Below are positions 38,693-47,777 of a stretch of 64,000 nt of DNA, piece after piece. Positions within the stretch are counted from its first letter, which is position 1, and each line of letters starts with the position of its first letter. The notes beneath the pieces were generated by a model. That model was not told the origin of the DNA, made no database searches, and worked only from the letters and a program-made list of their open reading frames with translations. The stretch lies in NCBI GenBank assembly GCA_002390285.1, contig DGPB01000016.1:151334-215333 (forward strand), read 5' to 3'. Made by a program: the position numbers and the translations under genes. The DNA comes from Cellvibrionales bacterium UBA4451 (GTDB lineage Bacteria; Pseudomonadota; Gammaproteobacteria; Pseudomonadales; Porticoccaceae).

Positions 38693-40089
38693 GAATCAAG
38701 CTTCTGAAGGATGCGCTCAATCCTATGGTGATCGGGCTGATGCTGATTTGGTTGGGAGCGGGGCTGCTCACGTCATCGGCTGTTCATGCGGCTGACGATG
38801 CGGCGACGCTGGATGAGTTGCTGAGGATGATCAAAAACGCAACGCTCAATGAATCCAAAGAGCATGCGGCGAGAGAGTCCGAATTTAAAAAGGCCAAGGC
38901 AGAACAAGTTCAGCAATTAAAAGACATTCGCGCTAGAAAAGTTGTCGAAGAACACCGTTCAGAGGCACTTGAAAAAAACTATGCCGAGAATGAGTTAAAG
39001 GTAGCGGCCTTACAGGAACAACTTCAGAAGCGCCTCGGCACTCTTGGCGAAATGTTTGGCCACCTGACCTCGGCGGCGGGTGATACGCGGACCACGGTGA
39101 GCCACTCTCTTGTCAGCACCCAATTTCCTGGCCGTACCGTTTTTCTTGATGACCTGATTGCCAAAATGAACAGCAATACCCAACTGCCTTCAATGGAAGA
39201 CATTGAGCGCCTTTGGTACGAAATCAACCATGAAATCATTGAGGGGGGGCGGATTGTTGTGTTCCCTGCCACGGTGGTCAAAGTCGGTGGTGAACAGGTT
39301 CAGCAGGACGTTGTTCGCATTGGGGTATTTAACCTGTTGTCTAATGGTGCGTATCTGGAGTTCAAGCCGGGAACCGGTGTTATCACTGAGCTGGCACGTC
39401 AGCCGAAGCGAGAATACACGCGAGCTGTCACCGAATTACAGGAAGCGAGTAGTGGGTTTACCCGTGTGGGTATTGATCCCACGGGGCCCAGTGGCGGCTC
39501 ACTACTGGCGGCGTTGATTAACACGCCAAGTCCAGTAGAACGGTGGCATCAAGGTGGTCTGGTGGGTTACTTTATTACTTTTGTGGGCGTGTGCGCACTG
39601 CTGCTAGCCCTCTGGCGTCTTAAGGTTCTGGTGGCGGTTTCTCGCAGGGTCAATGATCAGTTAAGCAGTGACACAGCCAATACGGACAACCCGTTGGGGC
39701 GAATATTAAAGGTTGGCGAAGATAACGCCGGAATAGATGTTGAGTCGCTAGAGCTGAAGTTACATGAGCAGGTATTAAAGGAGCGCCCCGCCATTGAAAC
39801 AGGGCTCAATCTACTAAAAATTATTGCCATGATTGCACCACTACTGGGTTTGTTGGGTACGGTGATCGGCATGATTATTACCTTCCAGGCCATTACCATT
39901 TTTGGTGCGGGAGATCCAAAAGCCATGGCCGGTGGTATTTCCGCGGCACTGGTGACCACGGTTTTAGGTTTGTGCGTAGCCATTCCTACGGTGTTGTTGC
40001 ATACCTTCGTCAACAGTAAAGCCCAGCGTGTTCTGCATATTCTGGAGGAGCAGAGTGCCGGAATCATTGCAGAAAAGGCTGAGGGGTAA
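38689..40089 (+). CDS. TtpC-like extended MotA/TolQ/ExbB protein
   Basis: 466 residues: signal or anchor helix (about 8-32), a periplasmic coiled coil (about 40-115), a globular domain (to about 280), then the ExbB-like part with transmembrane helices at about 287-305, 375-400 and 420-445 and the MotA/TolQ/ExbB signature (IAMIAPLLGLLGTVIGMI). This long architecture is that of TtpC, required for TonB2 function in Vibrio. Coupled to the DUF3450 gene and followed by a second, short ExbB. Confidence 0.87.
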   Translation: MRIKLLKDALNPMVIGLMLIWLGAGLLTSSAVHAADDAATLDELLRMIKNATLNESKEHAARESEFKKAKAEQVQQLKDIRARKVVEEHRSEALEKNYAENELKVAALQEQLQKRLGTLGEMFGHLTSAAGDTRTTVSHSLVSTQFPGRTVFLDDLIAKMNSNTQLPSMEDIERLWYEINHEIIEGGRIVVFPATVVKVGGEQVQQDVVRIGVFNLLSNGAYLEFKPGTGVITELARQPKREYTRAVTELQEASSGFTRVGIDPTGPSGGSLLAALINTPSPVERWHQGGLVGYFITFVGVCALLLALWRLKVLVAVSRRVNDQLSSDTANTDNPLGRILKVGEDNAGIDVESLELKLHEQVLKERPAIETGLNLLKIIAMIAPLLGLLGTVIGMIITFQAITIFGAGDPKAMAGGISAALVTTVLGLCVAIPTVLLHTFVNSKAQRVLHILEEQSAGIIAEKAEG

Positions 40090-40091
40090 CG

Positions 40092-40619
40092 GTGCATTCG
40101 TTAGTGGACGCATTTGAGGGCATCCAAACGTTTCTCGATATGGGCGGCCCGGTATTGCTCGTCATCGCTGGCTTGTTAGTGGTGATGTGGACGTTGCTGT
40201 TCGAACGCTGGTGGTTTTTTAAAACAAGTTTGAGGGCGGAGCGCGAGGCGGCGCTGTCTGTCTGGGAGGCCAGAACCGAACGGAAATCAGTTCGCGCTCA
40301 TCAGGTGAGAGAGGCGATTATTTCTCGCGTGACATTGAAAATTGAAGAAGGCCTTTCAATGATTAAAACGCTGGTGTCGCTAGCGCCTTTGTTGGGATTG
40401 CTAGGGACGGTCACGGGAATGATAGGGGTGTTTGAAGTGCTGGCTACGACAGGTGGTGGCGACGCAAGATCCATGGCTGCAGGTGTTTCTCAAGCCACCA
40501 TTCCCACCATGGCTGGTATGGTGGCAGCCCTTTCAGGCGTTTTTGGTAATACCTACGTTAGCCGAATTGCCGATCGGGAAAAGCAGCTGTTGGCCGATCA
40601 TCTGACCCTTGATCACTAG
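40092..40619 (+). CDS. exbB: ExbB2-type proton channel protein
   Basis: 175 residues from a GTG at 40092, two bases after the stop of the TtpC-like gene. Three transmembrane helices (about 17-38, 100-120, 140-160) and the ExbB signature LVSLAPLLGLLGTVTGMI, then GVSQATIPTMAGMVAALSG. Forms the proton channel with ExbD2 to power TonB2. Short ExbB of this kind is the ExbB2 subtype. Confidence 0.9.
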   Translation: MHSLVDAFEGIQTFLDMGGPVLLVIAGLLVVMWTLLFERWWFFKTSLRAEREAALSVWEARTERKSVRAHQVREAIISRVTLKIEEGLSMIKTLVSLAPLLGLLGTVTGMIGVFEVLATTGGGDARSMAAGVSQATIPTMAGMVAALSGVFGNTYVSRIADREKQLLADHLTLDH

Positions 40620-40648
40620 TTAAGCGTGGATCGCAGAGTGAGCTAATC

Positions 40649-41059
40649 GTGCGTCGTATCCGTGAAAGATCTATCCGTTCTCAAGAGCAAGCTCAGGCAA
40701 TTGACCTGACGCCGATGCTCGATGTGGTTTTTATCATGTTGATATTCTTCATTGTGACCGCCACGTTTATCAAGGAGACCGGTATTGATGTGGATCGTAC
40801 GGAGGCGAGTATGGCGGACAAGAGGCATGTGAGCGTGCTGGTTGCCATTAGCGAAAACAATGAAATCTGGATCGATAAGAAAAAAATAGACCCGCGAGCG
40901 GTCAGGTTGCACATCCTCAGATTGCATGCTGAAAACCCCAATGGCGGGTTGGTGATACAGGCCGATCGGCTGGCAGATGTTGAGTTTCTAGCCTTGGTGG
41001 CGGATGAGGCAAAGGCGGCAGGGATTGACGATATTTCTGTGGCTACCCAGGTGAAATAA
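40649..41059 (+). CDS. exbD: ExbD2-type biopolymer transport protein
   Basis: 136 residues from a GTG at 40649. One transmembrane helix (about 24-44) whose start carries the essential Asp in DLTPMLDVVFIMLIFFIV, as in all ExbD/TolR proteins, followed by a periplasmic domain with VVIQADRLADVEFL-like features (GGLVIQADRLADV). Pairs with ExbB2. Confidence 0.92.
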   Translation: MRRIRERSIRSQEQAQAIDLTPMLDVVFIMLIFFIVTATFIKETGIDVDRTEASMADKRHVSVLVAISENNEIWIDKKKIDPRAVRLHILRLHAENPNGGLVIQADRLADVEFLALVADEAKAAGIDDISVATQVK

Positions 41060-41082
41060 TTGAATGGGGTCGAGATAGCCAA

Positions 41083-41138
41083 GTGAGAATTAACCCGTGC
41101 GGATTAACCAGTGAGACTTAACAAGTGTGGATAAATAG
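41083..41138 (+). repeat. Four 14-base imperfect tandem repeats before tonB
   Basis: Units gtgagaattaaccc, gtgcggattaacca, gtgagacttaacaa and gtgtggataaatag follow each other without gaps at 41083, 41097, 41111 and 41125. Seven of 14 positions are invariant (GTG at 1-3, G5, T8, A10, A11). The next 14 bases begin TTGAGC, so the array runs in phase into the TTG start codon of tonB. It fills most of the 79-base exbD-tonB gap. Confidence 0.75.
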
Positions 41139-41753
41139 TTGAGCACCAAGAGACTAGCTCGCTTGGGATTGTCGACATTGCTTGGGGCTGCGGTTACCTT
41201 CGGGCTGTTAGTCGTTATGTATGCATTGATAGCATCGGGAAGCCTCGCTTCGAAAGAAAAAGAGATACGAAAAATCGCTGATATCTGGCAGTCGGACCGC
41301 ACTATTTTTGATCAAACTAAGACGCTTAAACCGGAAAAGCCAGCCGCTCCTGTGGAACCACCGCCAGACTTGCCTGACCTTGAGTTGGATGTCGTGGCAC
41401 CTGTTGGTGCAGTGAGTATGTCGGTGCCAAAGGTGGATGGGTTGAGCATCGGTTTTAGCGGCGGCTTTGCGCGAGATTCAGATTACATTCCCATCTATGT
41501 GCCCCAGCCGGATTATCCTCCCATGGCTCGCAGGCGAGGCATTGGCGGCTATGCCGTGATTGAAGTGGTGATTACTGCGACGGGAGGTGTGCGAGACCCG
41601 AAGCTGATTGAGGAATATCCAGTGAACAAGGGTTTTGGCAAATATGCACTGCGGGCGGCGAAAAAATTGAAATACAAGCCGAGGGTGGTTGATGGTGTGG
41701 CTGAAGAAGTACCCGGCGTGCTTTATAAGTTCAGCTTTCAGATAGCAAAGTAG
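41139..41753 (+). CDS. tonB: TonB2-type energy transducer
   Basis: 204 residues. The frame begins at a TTG (41139); no ATG upstream of the membrane anchor exists. N-terminal transmembrane helix (about 10-30: LSTLLGAAVTFGLLVVMYAL), a short proline-containing linker (KPEKPAAPVEPPPDLPDL), and a C-terminal TonB domain (about 120-204) with YPPMARRRGIGGYAVIEVVI and ALRAAKKLKYKPR. The short linker is that of the TonB2 subtype. Spans the periplasm to contact TonB-dependent receptors. Confidence 0.9.
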   Translation: MSTKRLARLGLSTLLGAAVTFGLLVVMYALIASGSLASKEKEIRKIADIWQSDRTIFDQTKTLKPEKPAAPVEPPPDLPDLELDVVAPVGAVSMSVPKVDGLSIGFSGGFARDSDYIPIYVPQPDYPPMARRRGIGGYAVIEVVITATGGVRDPKLIEEYPVNKGFGKYALRAAKKLKYKPRVVDGVAEEVPGVLYKFSFQIAK

Positions 41754-41772
41754 GCCTTTTTTGACCGGATTC

Positions 41773-43233
41773 ATGACAAGAAAAGGGGTAGGTACAACGC
41801 TGCAGACCAGATGCCTGCGGCAGTTATTGCTATGCTGTGTCTTAATCATGCTGCCCCTTGGCTTACAGGTCGTTTTTGGCCTTGATGCAGGGATCAGTTT
41901 TGCCTACGGGGAAGACAGCACCGATAAAAATAGCGCCGAGAAAGACAGCGCTGAAAAAAGACAGTATGAGAACGTTAAAACGCGCAAGCGGCAGTCGGTA
42001 GGGAAAAATTGCGCCAATAAGTTGGAAGCAGTACAAGCGGTTCTCGGAAGTGAAACGGAACCTACCGATGAGCAGTTAAACGGTATTGCCCATCAGTTAA
42101 ACGAGTTCATGTCGGGTGGCTGTAAAGCCAGCTATGAGAAGTCACAGGTCTACAATCTGTTGGGTTTTGTATACTACTCCTTGGGTGACTATACCAAGGC
42201 TACAGCCAGCTACCAGTCGATGGTGGCAGAGCCAGATGTAGATGGCCGTCAGAAAATCGATACGTTTTACACACTAGCCCAGTTGCACTTGATGCTTGAA
42301 GACTATCACAGTGCGGCGCAACAGCTCGAAGACTGGATGGCCGCGTCAGCCGTTGCTGGCACCCTTGTCAGCAACGAAGGCAAGGTGCTCTTGTCTCAGG
42401 TCTATTATCAATTGGATCGAAATACGGAAGCATTAAAACTGGTCAGCGCTGCTATTGATTCTGTTGAGCGTAAAGGTGAGTTACCAAGAGAGCATTGGTG
42501 GCTGCTACAGAAAGCGCTCTATTACGAAAAGAATGGCGCTCGAAGTAAAAAGAAAGGCGACCTAAAAGTGGTTTCAATTCTGAAGCAGCTGATTACCCAT
42601 TACCCAAAAGATACCTATTGGCATCAGCTCGGTGGAATATATGGTCAGATGGAGGAGGACGACCATCGTTTAGCCTCGCTAGATATTCTTTATTTGGATG
42701 ATGCTCTCACCAAAAGCCATGACCTCATGTCACTCGCATACCTATATTTGGGCGCAGGGGTTCCCTATAGAGCAGCCCAAATTATTGAAGAGGGTATAAA
42801 TCAGGGGGCGATTGAAAGCACGGGAAAAAACCTGGAAACACTCGGTAGTGCCTGGCAGCAAGCAAGAGAAACCAAAAAAGCCTTGGTTGCCCTGGAGCAG
42901 GCTGCCCAGTTATCTAATGAAGGAAGCATTTGGTCTCGCCTGGCAATGGGCTATCTGGATATAGATGACAATGCCAAGGCTGTGCAGGCTGCGCGTAAAG
43001 CACTGCGAAAAGGCCATCTTAAATACCCGTCGTATACACGAATGACGTTGGGCAACGCGCTGGTCAATCTGTATTGTTTCCAAGATGCCGCCGAGGTGTT
43101 TCGTGATGCAGCTAAGAGCCAAAAGAGTCAGAAAGCCGCTAATCAATGGGTGGCGTATGTCTCCGGTGAAGCCGCACGCAGGGATCGCTTGATCGAGAGT
43201 GGCGCTAGCATTACTAGTTGCAAGCTACCTTAG
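41773..43233 (+). CDS. TPR repeat protein of the TonB2 operon
   Basis: 486 residues from ATG 41773 (TTG 41761 possible). Signal-like N-terminus (LRQLLLCCVLIMLPLGLQVV), a charged low-complexity region with repeated KNSAEKDSAEK, then about 10 tetratricopeptide-like helical pairs through to the end (for example YNLLGFVYYSLGDYTKATAS, IWSRLAMGYLDIDDNAKAVQ). Such TPR proteins close the exb/tonB2 operons. Role is probably a periplasmic scaffold; not established here. Confidence 0.85.
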   Translation: MTRKGVGTTLQTRCLRQLLLCCVLIMLPLGLQVVFGLDAGISFAYGEDSTDKNSAEKDSAEKRQYENVKTRKRQSVGKNCANKLEAVQAVLGSETEPTDEQLNGIAHQLNEFMSGGCKASYEKSQVYNLLGFVYYSLGDYTKATASYQSMVAEPDVDGRQKIDTFYTLAQLHLMLEDYHSAAQQLEDWMAASAVAGTLVSNEGKVLLSQVYYQLDRNTEALKLVSAAIDSVERKGELPREHWWLLQKALYYEKNGARSKKKGDLKVVSILKQLITHYPKDTYWHQLGGIYGQMEEDDHRLASLDILYLDDALTKSHDLMSLAYLYLGAGVPYRAAQIIEEGINQGAIESTGKNLETLGSAWQQARETKKALVALEQAAQLSNEGSIWSRLAMGYLDIDDNAKAVQAARKALRKGHLKYPSYTRMTLGNALVNLYCFQDAAEVFRDAAKSQKSQKAANQWVAYVSGEAARRDRLIESGASITSCKLP

Positions 43234-43350
43234 TCAGACGTCATAGTTAGACAAGTCAGTGAACAGCGGATAGAGTCGTTGTTATGTTCTAAATACAATC
43301 GTCTTAACGGGCGCCTAAGATGTAGTTAACAAAAAATAAAGGAGAAATGT

Positions 43351-43455
43351 ATGGCTAAGGGCCAGGATTCTAAAAAAGCAGTTAAAAAGAAATCTGAAAA
43401 AACGTTGAAAGAAAAACGTAATGAAAAAAAAGAAAAAAAAGCCAATAAAAAATAA
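43351..43455 (+). CDS. 34-residue lysine-rich small protein
   Basis: ATG at 43351, six bases after aaaggaga, a strong ribosome site. The product starts MAKGQDSKKAVKKKSEKTL and is half Lys, with Glu and Asn; it has no hydrophobic segment. Similar tiny MAKGQD-type Lys-rich proteins are, as I recall, annotated as hypothetical in several marine gammaproteobacteria, so it is probably real. Charge suggests nucleic-acid or ribosome contact, but no function is known. Confidence 0.65.
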   Translation: MAKGQDSKKAVKKKSEKTLKEKRNEKKEKKANKK

Positions 43456-43558
43456 GTATGAATTAAAGGGTGCGGTGGAAAATACCAATAAGATTAACAA
43501 TCAGTTGTCACCAGTCCCTTTAGTTTTTGCTTTTCAATAAGGCCGCGGTGCCTAAAGC

Positions 43559-43888
43559 ATGGGAAAGGTAACGAATATTACACAGGTTAAATTCTCCGTA
43601 GGTGAATTGGTGCACCATCGCCTTTTCGACTATCGTGGTGTCGTAGTGGATGTCGATCAAAATTTCCAAGGGACCGATGAATGGTACGAAGCGGTAGCAA
43701 AGTCCCGCCCTCCAAAAAATAAGCCTTGGTACCATGTATTAGTTCATGAGAGTGATCATTCCACGTATGTGGCTGAACAAAATCTGGAAGCTGATGTTGT
43801 ATCGGAACCCATCAATCACCCTATGGTGGAACACATCTTTTCCAGATTAGATCATGGAAAGTATGTACGTATTGACTTGGATAACTAA
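43559..43888 (+). CDS. hspQ: Heat shock protein HspQ
   Basis: 109 residues, MGKVTNITQVKFSVGELVHH. Family (YccV/HspQ) marks: HRLFDYRGVVVDVDQNFQG, NKPWYHVLV and VAEQNLEAD. In E. coli HspQ binds hemimethylated DNA and serves as a specificity-enhancing factor for Lon protease. It sits alone between the small Lys-rich protein and glpE. Confidence 0.93.
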   Translation: MGKVTNITQVKFSVGELVHHRLFDYRGVVVDVDQNFQGTDEWYEAVAKSRPPKNKPWYHVLVHESDHSTYVAEQNLEADVVSEPINHPMVEHIFSRLDHGKYVRIDLDN

Positions 43889-43983
43889 TCAGAAAATATC
43901 TAACCAACACAGGCATCCGGGCCAATACACTACGACTGATTTTGTTGGCCGTTGATACGAAGCATTATATTTTAGAGAAGACC

Positions 43984-44283
43984 ATGTCATATAAATGTAT
44001 ATCTGTTGAAGAAGCACAAGAGCTCATTGAAAAGAACGATGTCACCTTGCTCGATATAAGAGACCCCGGCTCTTTTGCAGAAAATAATATTCAGAATTCA
44101 ATTAATGTGTCGAATGAAAATGTCGAACATATTGTGGCTAGCGCAGATAAAGACAAGCCTTTGATTGTCTACTGTTATCACGGCAACAGTAGTAAAGGCG
44201 CGGCAGATTATTTTTATAGTATGGGGTTTAAAAAATCCTACAGTGTTAATGGTGGATTCGAAGATTGGAAACGAAAGGGGTAG
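43984..44283 (+). CDS. glpE: Thiosulfate sulfurtransferase, single-domain rhodanese
   Basis: 99 residues from the ATG at 43984; the frame extends to a TTG at 43942 but MSYKCISVEEAQELIEK is the family start. The rhodanese active loop CYHGNSSKGAADYF (Cys about residue 61) matches GlpE of E. coli. Transfers sulfur from thiosulfate to thiophilic acceptors such as thioredoxin or cyanide. No glp genes are nearby. Confidence 0.92.
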   Translation: MSYKCISVEEAQELIEKNDVTLLDIRDPGSFAENNIQNSINVSNENVEHIVASADKDKPLIVYCYHGNSSKGAADYFYSMGFKKSYSVNGGFEDWKRKG

Positions 44284-44368
44284 TAACGATTATTTTTTAA
44301 ACAGTTATTGAATGATGACGATTATAAGTCGATAACATAAAAGTAGTCTATTGATGGAATAAAAAAAA

Positions 44369-44392
44369 CCCCGACAGAAAATTCTGTCGGGG
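44369..44392. terminator. Bidirectional intrinsic terminator between glpE and ilvD
   Basis: A 9-10-bp GC-rich stem (ccccgacaga at 44369-44378 with tctgtcgggg at 44383-44392) and 4-base loop, flanked by an A8 run on the left and gttttt on the right, so it can end both convergent transcripts. Confidence 0.85.
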
Positions 44393-44438
44393 GTTTTTGT
44401 TTAATGGTGAGCAGTTTAGTAATCAGTAGAGCATCGCT

Positions 44439-46286
44439 TTATTTTAACTGATCCAAATCCCGTACCGCACCTTTATCCGCGCTGGTCGCCAACATGGCGT
44501 AGGCTTTCAGCGCCGCTGAGACCTGACGAGGACGTTTTTCTTCGGGCTGCCAACCTTTCTTATCTCGTGCCGTGCGGCGGTCATCCAGTTCCTGGTCGGT
44601 TAGGGCAACATTGATTGTCCGGTTTGGAATATCAATTTCGATGGTGTCGCCTTGTTCGATCAAACCAATCGCGCCACCGGCTGCGGCTTCGGGTGATACA
44701 TGCCCAATGGACAAACCTGAGGTGCCGCCGGAAAAGCGACCGTCGGTGATCAGTGCGCAGGCTTTGCCTAGCCCTTTGGATTTTAGGTAGCTGGTTGGGT
44801 ACAGCATTTCCTGCATGCCGGGGCCACCGCGTGGGCCTTCGTAGCGGATGATGACCACGTCACCTTCTTTTACTCGGTCGTTGATAATGTCATCGACGGC
44901 TTGGTCCTGACTCTCACAAATATAGGCGGGGCCGGAAAATGTATGGATGGATTCATCAACACCTGCCGTTTTTACTACACAGCCATCGAGGGAAATATTG
45001 CCAAACAAGATGGCGAGGCCACCTTCCTGGCTATAGGCATTCTCTATACTACGAATACAGCCATTGGCTCTGTCTGCATCCAGTGAGTTCCAGCGAGTAT
45101 CCTGACTGAACGCTTGCTGAGTCGGAATGCCTGCAGGCCCTGCTTTGAAAAAGGTCCTGATGGCTTCAGCATCATTATTATTGACAGTGCGCATGATATC
45201 CCAGCGGTCCAACGCTTCTGCCAGTGTTGGCGTATGTACGGTAGAGCCATCTGTGTGGAGTAGCCCTGCGCGATCCAGTTCGCCAAGAATGCCGAATACG
45301 CCGCCAGCACGGTGAACATCTTCAACATGATATTCAGGGGTGCTAGGGGCCACTTTGCACAGCTCTGGAACCTTGCGAGAGAGCCGGTCAATGTCTGCCA
45401 AGGTGAAATCAACCTGGGCTTCTTGTGCAGCAGCGAGTAAGTGAAGAATGGTATTGGTGGAACCGCCCATGGCGATATCCATGGTGATGGCATTTTCAAA
45501 GGCATTAAAGTTGGCAATCGAGCGGGGCAGTACGGACAGGTCATCCTCTTCGTAATACTGTTTGCTCATTTTTACAATCAGTCGGCCGGCTTCTTCAAAC
45601 AGCCCGCGTCGGTCGGCATGGGTCGCCAGTGTGGTGCCGTTGCCGGGGAGAGACAGCCCCAGGGCTTCTGTCAGGCAGTTCATGGAGTTGGCGGTAAACA
45701 TACCGGAGCATGAGCCACAGGTAGGGCAAGCGGAGCGTTCGTATTCCTCGGCCATTTCATCTGACACATTGGGGTCAGCGGCGATAACCATGGCGTCGAC
45801 CAAGTCCAGCTTGTGTTCGGACAGTTTGGTTTTGCCGGCTTCCATGGGGCCGCCAGAGACAAAAATTGCCGGAATGTTCAGCCGTAAAGCAGCCATTAGC
45901 ATCCCGGGGGTGATTTTGTCGCAGTTTGAAATACAGACTAGTGCATCGGCACAGTGCGCGTTAACCATGTATTCAACTGAGTCGGCGATAATGTCGCGTG
46001 AAGGCAGCGAGTAGAGCATACCGTCGTGACCCATGGCGATGCCATCATCCACCGCGATGGTATTAAATTCCCTGCCTACACCGCCGGCCTTGGCAATTTC
46101 TCCCGCTACCAGCTGGCCCATGTCTTTGAGGTGGACGTGGCCTGGAACAAATTGGGTAAATGAATTGGCGATGGCGATAATAGGTTTGTGAAAATCATCA
46201 TCGGTCATACCCGTGGCTCGCCACAGGGCACGGGCGCCCGCCATATTCCGGCCTTTAGTGGTGGTGTGTGAGCGATAAGTTGGCAT
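44439..46286 (-). CDS. ilvD: Dihydroxyacid dehydratase
   Basis: Third step of valine/isoleucine synthesis, an iron-sulfur enzyme. 615 residues, full length. Cluster ligands are in [14 protein letters not shown] and [42 protein letters not shown] and [20 protein letters not shown] are the family signatures. ilvE, the branched-chain aminotransferase, lies 8 kb to the right. Confidence 0.97.
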   Translation of the reverse strand: MPTYRSHTTTKGRNMAGARALWRATGMTDDDFHKPIIAIANSFTQFVPGHVHLKDMGQLVAGEIAKAGGVGREFNTIAVDDGIAMGHDGMLYSLPSRDIIADSVEYMVNAHCADALVCISNCDKITPGMLMAALRLNIPAIFVSGGPMEAGKTKLSEHKLDLVDAMVIAADPNVSDEMAEEYERSACPTCGSCSGMFTANSMNCLTEALGLSLPGNGTTLATHADRRGLFEEAGRLIVKMSKQYYEEDDLSVLPRSIANFNAFENAITMDIAMGGSTNTILHLLAAAQEAQVDFTLADIDRLSRKVPELCKVAPSTPEYHVEDVHRAGGVFGILGELDRAGLLHTDGSTVHTPTLAEALDRWDIMRTVNNNDAEAIRTFFKAGPAGIPTQQAFSQDTRWNSLDADRANGCIRSIENAYSQEGGLAILFGNISLDGCVVKTAGVDESIHTFSGPAYICESQDQAVDDIINDRVKEGDVVIIRYEGPRGGPGMQEMLYPTSYLKSKGLGKACALITDGRFSGGTSGLSIGHVSPEAAAGGAIGLIEQGDTIEIDIPNRTINVALTDQELDDRRTARDKKGWQPEEKRPRQVSAALKAYAMLATSADKGAVRDLDQLK

Positions 46287-46418
46287 GGTCGGTACCTTGT
46301 TAATCTGTAAACAATCAAGAATATAAGAAAAGCTAAGCCCGCAAGGATACCAGAGAGTGGCCTAAAGGATCAGCTGTTGTTAAAGGACTATTGTTAAAGA
46401 AGTTTTGTTGAAAAATGG

Positions 46419-47726
46419 CTATGTAATAGCCTTACGAAAAATGAGTGAATTCCGTTGGAGGTTGTAGAGTGACTGACGCTCTTCCGGTAAATCGTCCAGA
46501 CTGGCATCGACAAACCCTTTTTCCTTGAACCAGTGACCCGCTTGAGCTGTCATCACAAACAGCTCTTCGATACCCTGCTGAGCAGCTTGAATTTCAATGT
46601 GTTCGAGTAGGCGGCTGGCAAAACCTTGATTGAGAAATTCGGGGTGTGTGACCACGCAAGCCAGTTCTGCGGCGTGACTACCATTGAAAGGGTAGAGCGC
46701 GGCGCAGCCAACCAGCGTGCCTTCAGCATGCAGCATGACTGAGAACCGGTAAATCTCGGTTTCCAATAGCTCTCTTGAACGTTTAACCAGTGTGCCTTTT
46801 TCTTCCAGAGGTTTAATCAGCTCCAGTAAGCCGCCCACATCATCGATAGTCGCCGCCCGAATGATTTCTTTGCCATTCTTCAACACGAGTGTGCCTCTTC
46901 CATCCCGAGAAAAGAGTTCTGCAAGGAGAGCACCGTTGTCGGCATAACTGATAATGTGACCCCGGGCCACTCCATTCTCGCAGGCTTGGTAACAGGCCAT
47001 CAGTATCTGTTGAAGTTCAGCATTATCGGGAAGATCATCCAGGCAGCGAGGAACTTCATTCAGGGAAATCATCTTCAACAAATCCCCCTTGTTGTCAGAA
47101 ATACCTTCGCTGGGGCTGAACATAATCAGCTTTTCCGCACCCACTCTAATAGCGGCCTGAGTGGCGATGTCTTCAAAGTTCAGGTTGAACGCTTCACCCG
47201 TGGGCGAATAGCCGATGGGGGATAGCAATACAATGGCCCCATCATCAAGTTGTCTTTTTATGCCATTTTGATCAATGCGCCGTACTTCGCCGGTGTGGTG
47301 AAAATTAACGCCATCTCTAACGCCCAACGGTTTCGCGGTAATCAGGTTGCCACCCACTACTTGAATGCGAGCACCATGCATAGGCGAGTTGGCTGCACCG
47401 GTTGAAAGTTGTGCTTCAATATTGATTCGAGTACTGCCCACGGCATCTTTAACGCAAGCCATGGTGGCGCTATCGGTAATCCGAATATTTTGATCGAACT
47501 GCGAGGAGATAGCGCAGCTTTTCAGCCGTTCATCAATCTGTGAGCGAGCACCGTGAACCAGAATTAGCTTTATGCCCAAGCTGTGCAGTAGGGCAATATC
47601 GTGAACAATATTGGTGAAGTTGGCATGAGCTACCGCCTCGCCGCTCAAGGCAAGGACAAACGTTTTCCCCCGATGCGTATTAATGTAGGGGGAAGTTTCA
47701 CGCAGGAACTTTACGTAGTCAGTCAC
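46419..47726 (-). CDS. argA: N-acetylglutamate synthase
   Basis: First step of arginine synthesis. 435 residues with an N-terminal amino-acid-kinase domain (about 1-280, ALSGEAVAHANF and LVHGARSQIDERL) that binds arginine, and a C-terminal GNAT acetyltransferase domain (about 290-435; ELACVVTHPEFLNQGFASRL acetyl-CoA motif). This is the classical ArgA. It lies 51 bases after argE on the same strand, so argE-argA may be co-transcribed. Confidence 0.96.
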   Translation of the reverse strand: MTDYVKFLRETSPYINTHRGKTFVLALSGEAVAHANFTNIVHDIALLHSLGIKLILVHGARSQIDERLKSCAISSQFDQNIRITDSATMACVKDAVGSTRINIEAQLSTGAANSPMHGARIQVVGGNLITAKPLGVRDGVNFHHTGEVRRIDQNGIKRQLDDGAIVLLSPIGYSPTGEAFNLNFEDIATQAAIRVGAEKLIMFSPSEGISDNKGDLLKMISLNEVPRCLDDLPDNAELQQILMACYQACENGVARGHIISYADNGALLAELFSRDGRGTLVLKNGKEIIRAATIDDVGGLLELIKPLEEKGTLVKRSRELLETEIYRFSVMLHAEGTLVGCAALYPFNGSHAAELACVVTHPEFLNQGFASRLLEHIEIQAAQQGIEELFVMTAQAGHWFKEKGFVDASLDDLPEERQSLYNLQRNSLIFRKAIT

Positions 47727-47777
47727 AGTATCTACCTGATTTTTATTAGAAATAACATATTTTTGTTACAACTAGCA

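Noticed and set aside
41097..41114. In-frame GTG at 41097 as a longer tonB start
   Set aside because: The frame meets a TGA after four codons.
43315..43500. Minus-strand frame rich in Phe and Leu
   Set aside because: It is only the complement of the lysine-rich small gene (AAA/GAA codons read as TTT/TTC) and has no ribosome site.
46380..46410. Short ttgttaaag-like repeats before ilvD/argA
   Set aside because: The copies are only about 9 bases, imperfect and in AT-rich DNA, so chance is a sufficient explanation.
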